NCBI RefSeq assembly: GCF_002245655.1
Contig: NZ_NOIH01000022.1
Span: 1-47,595, forward strand
Direction of reading: 5' to 3'
DNA from: Thauera propionica
GTDB taxonomy: Bacteria > Pseudomonadota > Gammaproteobacteria > Burkholderiales > Rhodocyclaceae
Length of the DNA: 47,595 nucleotides
The notes below the pieces were generated by a model. It ran no database searches. It worked only from the letters and a program-made list of their open reading frames with translations, and was not told the DNA's origin. A program made the translations under genes and the position numbers. Below, piece by piece: positions 43,132 through 47,595 of the stretch; the stretch's first letter is position 1; every line of letters starts with the position of its first letter.

Positions 43132-44433
43132 ATGAGTGAGGGAGCGGGCTTCCATCGTGCGTACCGGTATCGGCTGCGGAGCAACCGCAAGGCCGAGGCG
43201 GTGCTACGACGCTGGGCAGGGTGCAGCCGCAAGGTGTGGAACCTCGCCCTGGCCGAGCAGCAGGCTCGACGCGAGCGTGGCGAGAAGTATGCCGGCTTCG
43301 CGGGCATGTGCCAGTGGGTCACCACCTGGCGCAAGGCCCCGGAGACGGCCTATCTTGCCGAGGTGCCGGTGCACGTGCTGCAGAACGTGGTGCGTGCGCT
43401 CGATGGCGCCTTCCAACGCTTTTTCAGGAAGGAAGGCGGCTACCCGAAGTTCAAGCGCCGCGGCGACCCGATCGGTCTGCGCGAGACCGATGTGAAGTGC
43501 TTCTCGGTGGACGCGGCCAACGGGCGCATCCGCTTTCCCAAGGTGGGCTGGTTGCGCTACCGGGCGAGCCGCCCCATCGAGGGGCGAGCGATCACGGCCA
43601 CGCTGCGCGCCGAGGCCGATGGCTGGTACGTGTCGATCGCCTGCGCGTTCGAACCCAAGGCGCTCGAGCGCGGCCCGAAGGCCTGCGGCATCGATCGTGG
43701 GGTGGCAAACTTCGCTGCCTTCGACACCGGGCGGCGGATCGCACCGCTCGAGGCGCACAAACGATCACTACAACGGCTGCGTCGCTACCAGCGGGCCGTC
43801 GCCCGCAAGATCGAAGCTGCGAAAGTCGCCGCCGGCATTCCCAAAGGGAAACCCTTCCCGAAGGGGTTCCGGCTGCACCCCTCGAACCGGCTTCGCAAGG
43901 CACAAGCCCGGGTGGCGAAGATCCACCAGGGGATCGCCCGGCAGCGGGCGGACTTCCTGCATAAGCTGTCGACGCAGATCGCCCGCGAACACGCGCTCGT
44001 GTGCCTGGAGGATCTGAAGGTTCGATCGATGAGCGCCTCGGCCGCAGGCTCGCAGGAGGCGCCCGGCAAGCGGGTGCGTCAGAAGGCGGGCCTGAACCGC
44101 TCGATCCTCGATCAGGGCTGGTCGATGTTCAAGGACCAGCTCGCGTACAAGCTCGAATGGCGCGATGGAGTGCTCGTGCTCGTCCACCCCGCTTACACCT
44201 CGCAGCGCTGCCACGCCTGCGCTCACACCCATGCAGACAACCGCAAGGGCGAAGTTTTCCGGTGCCGGTCCTGTGGCCACACCGACCACGCGGACGTCAA
44301 TGCCGCGAAGAACATTCTGGCCGCGGGACACGCGGTTCTGGCCGGCGACGGCCACGCGCTCGTGGAGGGACAGGTGCAGTCAGGCCGCCCGGTGAAGCGA
44401 GAACCCACCGAAGGGGTAGGCCGTGCGGCCTAG
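43132..44433 (+). CDS. tnpB: TnpB RNA-guided nuclease of IS1341-type element
   Basis: A 433-aa TnpB. The RuvC residues are Asp188 (GIDRGVANFA), Glu293 (VCLEDLKV) and Asp388 (HADVNAAKNIL). The zinc finger is C360-C363 and C378-C381 (CHAC and CRSC). The N-terminal helix-rich and beta-barrel region is intact. Such proteins cut DNA next to a target-adjacent motif using an RNA from the element's right end, which helps the element persist. It lies alone on the forward strand inside a reverse-strand gene. Confidence 0.93.
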   Translation: MSEGAGFHRAYRYRLRSNRKAEAVLRRWAGCSRKVWNLALAEQQARRERGEKYAGFAGMCQWVTTWRKAPETAYLAEVPVHVLQNVVRALDGAFQRFFRKEGGYPKFKRRGDPIGLRETDVKCFSVDAANGRIRFPKVGWLRYRASRPIEGRAITATLRAEADGWYVSIACAFEPKALERGPKACGIDRGVANFAAFDTGRRIAPLEAHKRSLQRLRRYQRAVARKIEAAKVAAGIPKGKPFPKGFRLHPSNRLRKAQARVAKIHQGIARQRADFLHKLSTQIAREHALVCLEDLKVRSMSASAAGSQEAPGKRVRQKAGLNRSILDQGWSMFKDQLAYKLEWRDGVLVLVHPAYTSQRCHACAHTHADNRKGEVFRCRSCGHTDHADVNAAKNILAAGHAVLAGDGHALVEGQVQSGRPVKREPTEGVGRAA

Positions 44434-44499
44434 CCCAGCAGGAATCCCCGCCCTTCCCGCTGCGCGGCGAGCGAAGCGAGTGGGCGGAGAGGATGTCAA
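44290..44499 (+). ncRNA. Probable guide (omega) RNA of TnpB
   Basis: In this family the guide RNA overlaps the end of tnpB and runs to the right end of the element. Here the right-end hairpin lies at 44448-44487. The guide portion would be the first ~16 bases beyond 44499. The 5' limit is a guess, and no promoter was identified. Confidence 0.5.
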
Positions 44500-44987
44500 A
44501 ACGTTGCCGGAAGCAGGGGCTGAATGTCGGCAATTAACTGATCGATGACTGGCGTCGCAAAGCGGCCCCCGGAAAAGCGGACTCCGGAAGAGCGGCCAAG
44601 CATCTTCGCGCAGATCTGCCTCACGCGCTCGCGCGTGACGCCAAAGCGCATCCCGATCGCCTCGAGCGTTCTATCCTCGCCGTTGCTCCCATACCGCTGG
44701 GCAAAAATCCGTGCATTGCGTGCCGTACTCTCCGCGAGCAACAAGGGATCGCACGTTCTTCGACGAGCATTGGGCTCAGCCAACCAGGAAGCAATCGCAA
44801 CAATCTCGTCCCGCACGGTCCGGATGTTCCCGCCAGAGTTACGTGCAAGATCGACGATAGGAGCAGCAGGTGCCCCATGAAGGAGGGTTGCTTGCGTGGG
44901 CAATGATTCAGAGCCTGGTCGCTTCACAGTCGTCGAACCGTCCGTCGTTCGTTGAAGAGCTGAGCGGTCGTCTCCAGCGCTCCCCAC
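44500..44987 (-). pseudogene. N-terminal part of sigma-region-4-like protein
   Basis: About 162 codons from a GTG at 44987. Residues 95-130 read RIFAQRYGSNGEDRTLEAIG, then MRFGVTRERVRQI, the helix-turn-helix of sigma-70 region 4. The insertion replaces the next codon and creates a premature stop at 44496. The whole gene would encode 585 aa with sigma-like DNA binding and a long C-terminal domain. It is the last gene before the element's right edge. The true start may lie within the first 50 residues. Confidence 0.75.
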
Positions 44988-45002
44988 GAGCCACCTCGCT
45001 CG

Positions 45003-46090
45003 AGGTATCCGTCACCGGCAGCCACAACCCGCCCGACTACAACGGCCTCAAGATGGTCCTGGGCGGCCAGACCCTGTTCGGCGACATGATCCAGGATCTG
45101 CGCCGCCGCATCGCGGAGGACGACCTCGCCCATGGCGCGGGCGAAGTGCGCACCGCGGACGTATGCGCCGCCTACATCGAGCGCATCATCCGCGACGTCA
45201 AGCTCGCACGCCCGATGAGGATCGTCGTCGATTGCGGCAACGGCGTTGCCGGCGGCATTGCCCCCGAACTCTTCCGCCGCCTCGGCTGCGAGGTCGTCGA
45301 ACTGTTCTGCGACGTCGACGGCCGCTTCCCCAACCACCACCCCGACCCGTCCAAGCCCGAGAACCTGCAGGACGTGATCCGCACGCTGCGCGAAACCGAC
45401 GCCGAACTCGGGCTGGCCTTCGATGGCGACGGCGACCGTCTCGGCGTCGTGACCAAGGACGGTGAGATCATCTACCCCGACCGCCAGCTGATGCTGTTCG
45501 CCGAAGACGTGCTGTCGCGCGTACCGGGCGGCGAGATCATCTTCGACGTCAAATGCACGCGCAACCTGGCGCCGTGGATCCGCGCGCGCGGCGGCAAGCC
45601 GACGATGTGGAACACCGGGCATGCACTGGTGAAGGCAAAGCTCAAGGAGACCGGCGCCCCGCTGGCCGGCGAAATGAGCGGCCACATGTTCTTCAAGGAA
45701 CGCTGGTTCGGTTTCGACGACGGCCTGTATTCGGGCGCCCGCCTGCTCGAGATCCTGTCCGCACGTCCGGACGCCAATGCCGCCCTGAAGGCGCTGCCCA
45801 ACGCCGTCAGCACGCCGGAGCTGAACCTGAAGATGAACGAAGGCGAGCCCTTCGAACTCGTGAAGCGCCTGAAAGCATCGGCACGGTTCGACGGCGCGCA
45901 AGCGGTGATCACCCTCGACGGCGTGCGCATCGAGTACGCCGACGGCTTCGGCCTGGCCCGTCCGTCCAACACGACGCCGGTCGTCGTGCTGCGCTTCGAG
46001 GCAGACGATGCGGACGCACTGACCCGGATCCAGTCAGCATTCCGCACTGCGATCAACGGCGTGTGGCCCGGGCTCGACCTGCCCTTCTGA
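45003..46090 (+). pseudogene. algC: Phosphomannomutase/phosphoglucomutase lacking its N-terminus
   Basis: From about 45003 the frame matches AlgC-type enzymes: VSVTGSHNPPDYNGLKM with the phosphoserine, DCGNGVAGGIAPELFRRLGC, AFDGDGDRLGVV for metal binding, GEMSGHMFFKERWFGFDDG, and the C-terminal EYADGFGLARPSNTTPV. About 100 residues of domain 1 are missing. Upstream codons (44870-45002) do not resemble the family. The gene probably marks where the mobile element joins the chromosome. Without another copy, the host's LPS or alginate precursor synthesis would suffer. Confidence 0.82.
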
Positions 46091-46237
46091 ACGTCCGCGG
46101 TGGCCCGCAAGGGCCTGCCGCCGCCGACAACACGCACCCGCGAGGAATATTTCCGCAGTGCAACGCGACAAGGCTTGCCGGCCATCGCCCGCAGCTTCAT
46201 CATGAGTGCTCTGTGTGGCGAGGGAAGAACAAGAGAA

Positions 46238-47110
46238 ATGTCGTACAAGACGAACAGTCTCAATCTCGGGGCGCTCGAACACGCGCTGAAGGGCGTCAAT
46301 ATTCCGGCCTGCCCGGCGGTGCTCGTCCAGATCATGGACGAGCTGAACAACCCGGACGCGAGCGACCGTCGCATCGCAGCCCTCATCGGCGAGGACGTGG
46401 GCATCGCCTCGCTGGTCGTACGCTCGGCCAACTCCCCCCTGTTCAGTCGCGGCAAACGCATTGCCTCGGTGGCCGATGCGGCCCGCCTGCTGGGTTTCGG
46501 CACCGTGACCAACCTCGTGCAGGAAGCCCTGCTGCGCAGCGCGATCGCCGTCGAGGACGTCTCGCTCGAGCGCTTCTGGGATACCTCACGCATCACCGCC
46601 GCAGCCAACGCGCGGCTGGCCCGCAGCACCGGCGCAGCACGACCTGAAACGGCCTACACCTTCGGCCTGTTCCACGACTGCGGCATGCCGCTGCTGATCC
46701 AGCGTTTCGACGGCTACAAGGCGGTGCTCGGCCAGGCGAACACCTGCACGGAGGGCTGGTTCACCGACGTGGAGGACCAGGCGCTCGGCACCAATCACGC
46801 CATCGTCGGGTATTTCCTGGCACGAACCTGGGGCCTGAACGACGCCGTGAGCCTCGGCATCCTGTGCCACCACGACTACTCGATCTTCGACGGTCTGAAC
46901 GATCTCGGCGACGACGCCCGCACGCTGGTGGCAATCAATGCGATCGGCGAGCACGTGGCCAGCACCCACCTGCGCACACGCAACGACACCGACTGGAGCA
47001 AGGCAAGGGCGCCGGTGGCCCAGTATCTCAGCCTGACGCTCGCCGAACTCGACGACCTGGCGGACGATCTGATCTACGAGTTCGACCGCGAGATGGACGC
47101 CGAAACGTAA
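46238..47110 (+). CDS. HDOD-domain signalling protein
   Basis: A 290-aa HDOD protein (IPACPAVLVQIMDELNNP, then DASDRRIAALIGEDVGIASLVVRSANSP and SVADAARLLGFGTVTNLVQEALL). It lacks the HD nuclease pair of true HD-GYP proteins and usually acts as a regulatory or signalling scaffold. ATG 46238 is preferred; the frame is open to 46100. It follows the algC remnant and belongs to the chromosome. Confidence 0.88.
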   Translation: MSYKTNSLNLGALEHALKGVNIPACPAVLVQIMDELNNPDASDRRIAALIGEDVGIASLVVRSANSPLFSRGKRIASVADAARLLGFGTVTNLVQEALLRSAIAVEDVSLERFWDTSRITAAANARLARSTGAARPETAYTFGLFHDCGMPLLIQRFDGYKAVLGQANTCTEGWFTDVEDQALGTNHAIVGYFLARTWGLNDAVSLGILCHHDYSIFDGLNDLGDDARTLVAINAIGEHVASTHLRTRNDTDWSKARAPVAQYLSLTLAELDDLADDLIYEFDREMDAET

Positions 47111-47128
47111 CCGTCCGAGCAACCCCGT

Positions 47129-47147
47129 CCCCCGGCGGAGCCGGGGG
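47129..47147. terminator. Strong GC hairpin after the HDOD gene
   Basis: CCCCCGGC-GGA-GCCGGGGG, a perfect 8-bp stem with a 3-base loop, between convergent genes. There is no T-run, so a bidirectional or Rho-linked terminator is possible. Confidence 0.5.
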
Positions 47148-47149
47148 CT

Positions 47150-47593
47150 TCAGAGATCGACGACGTGCCTGAGCAGTGCGAACGACACGCGCCAGCCGGG
47201 CTCGTTTTCGCAGTCGATGCTGGCCGTCTTCTGGTTGATGCGCACGATGGTGCCGATGCGCGTCTGCAGGTGGCGGTCCTCGAAGCTGACGCGATCGCCG
47301 ACGCGGAAGTCCTCGCGGGTGGGACGTTGGGCGGACCTAGGCATCGGCGACCGGGGCTCTGCCCGGCTGTCGGCGGGGAGCTCGATTGCTGCGTAGGGCA
47401 GCGTCCAGGTCGCACGGGTGGCGTCGTCCTGCACCGTGAGCTGGGTGTCCTTCATCGCCACCACGGTGCCGCTTCGAAGCTGCAGCGCGGCGCCCGGCGC
47501 TTTTCCGTCCACGAAGCGTACCCGTTGCCCCAGGTTCAGATGCAGCCGGATATGCACGATCCGCGACGGATCCGACATCAGGCGCTCGATCAC
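47150..47593 (-). CDS. Unknown protein, two small beta domains, may extend past window
   Basis: 147 aa to the window edge; the start at 47593 may not be the true one. Two similar beta-barrel-like halves, about residues 15-75 (LNLGQRVRFVDG, LRSGTVVAMKDTQLTVQDD) and 92-147 (FRVGDRVSFEDRHLQTRIGTIVRINQKTASID), look like a tandem small-barrel protein. Nucleic-acid binding is possible. No family name is recognised. Confidence 0.65.
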   Translation of the reverse strand: MIERLMSDPSRIVHIRLHLNLGQRVRFVDGKAPGAALQLRSGTVVAMKDTQLTVQDDATRATWTLPYAAIELPADSRAEPRSPMPRSAQRPTREDFRVGDRVSFEDRHLQTRIGTIVRINQKTASIDCENEPGWRVSFALLRHVVDL

Positions 47594-47595
47594 GC

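Larger units (their letters stand above)
43026..44499 (+). mobile_element. IS1341-type TnpB element (IS200/IS605 group), 1474 bp
   Basis: The boundaries are set by frame restoration of the interrupted gene. The left end has a hairpin, CCCCGG/CCGGGG (43042-43062). The right end has CCGCCC/GGGCGG (44448-44453 with 44482-44487) and finishes GGATGTCAA, as in many elements of this group. There is no target duplication, as expected of this group's single-strand transposition. It carries tnpB only; no TnpA was found. The base before insertion is TGAC. Confidence 0.85.

Noticed and set aside
46103-46116. GGCCC-GCAA-GGGCC hairpin after algC
   Set aside because: A 5-bp stem without a T-run; not enough for a terminator call.
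1-47595. CRISPR array, rRNA, tRNA
   Set aside because: No spaced repeat array, no tRNA-like cloverleaf next to the integrase fragment or the right edge, and no rRNA-like stretch were seen.

Overview
High-GC DNA that looks like the right-hand part of an integrative mobile element (an ICE or genomic island) in a proteobacterial chromosome. The organism is probably a betaproteobacterium of the Rhodocyclales or Burkholderiales type; this is inferred from gene content, because there is no rRNA or tRNA to confirm it.

Layout. (1) 1-9.8 kb is element backbone. It holds the C-terminal end of a tyrosine recombinase, rdgC, zinc-ribbon and winged-helix proteins, a Fic protein (reverse strand) and many small unknown genes. 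(2) 9,834-39,475 is a cargo island of about 29.6 kb. It is bounded by two similar units of about 50 bp in direct orientation and by an 8-bp target duplication, CCATTACT. Removing the island and one duplication joins the flanks into one open reading frame. (3) 39.5-45.0 kb is backbone again: the other half of the split gene, a secreted protein, a DUF1173 protein, and a sigma-70-region-4-like gene cut in two by an IS1341-type TnpB element. Precise removal of that element also restores a single frame. (4) From about 45,003 the chromosome resumes inside a phosphomannomutase/phosphoglucomutase (algC-like) gene that lacks its first 100 or so codons, followed by an HDOD gene and an unknown conserved gene.

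The cargo island has 18 co-directional reverse-strand genes: a RND-independent ABC exporter (outer-membrane factor, HlyD-like adaptor, RbbA-like fused ATPase, YhhJ-like permease); a polyhydroxybutyrate set (phasin, PhaB, PhaC, DUF3141 protein); acetyl-phosphate enzymes (MaoC-Pta fusion, AckA); an SDR, GltS, a universal stress protein and an LpxR-like lipid A deacylase; then a PRPP-synthetase-like protein, a phosphoketolase-like ThDP enzyme, a beta-CASP metallo-beta-lactamase nuclease and an AMP-phosphorylase-type enzyme. Divergent from the exporter is a TetR-DUF4105-lipase operon with a candidate shared operator.

Taken together, the cargo could form a route from RNA or nucleotides through pentose phosphates and acetyl-phosphate to acetyl-CoA and stored polyhydroxybutyrate, with an envelope-remodelling and export module. 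That is a hypothesis from gene content. The backbone, but not the island, also carries a 12-bp palindrome (GTTTCCGGAAAC) four times and a two-box promoter-like motif twice.
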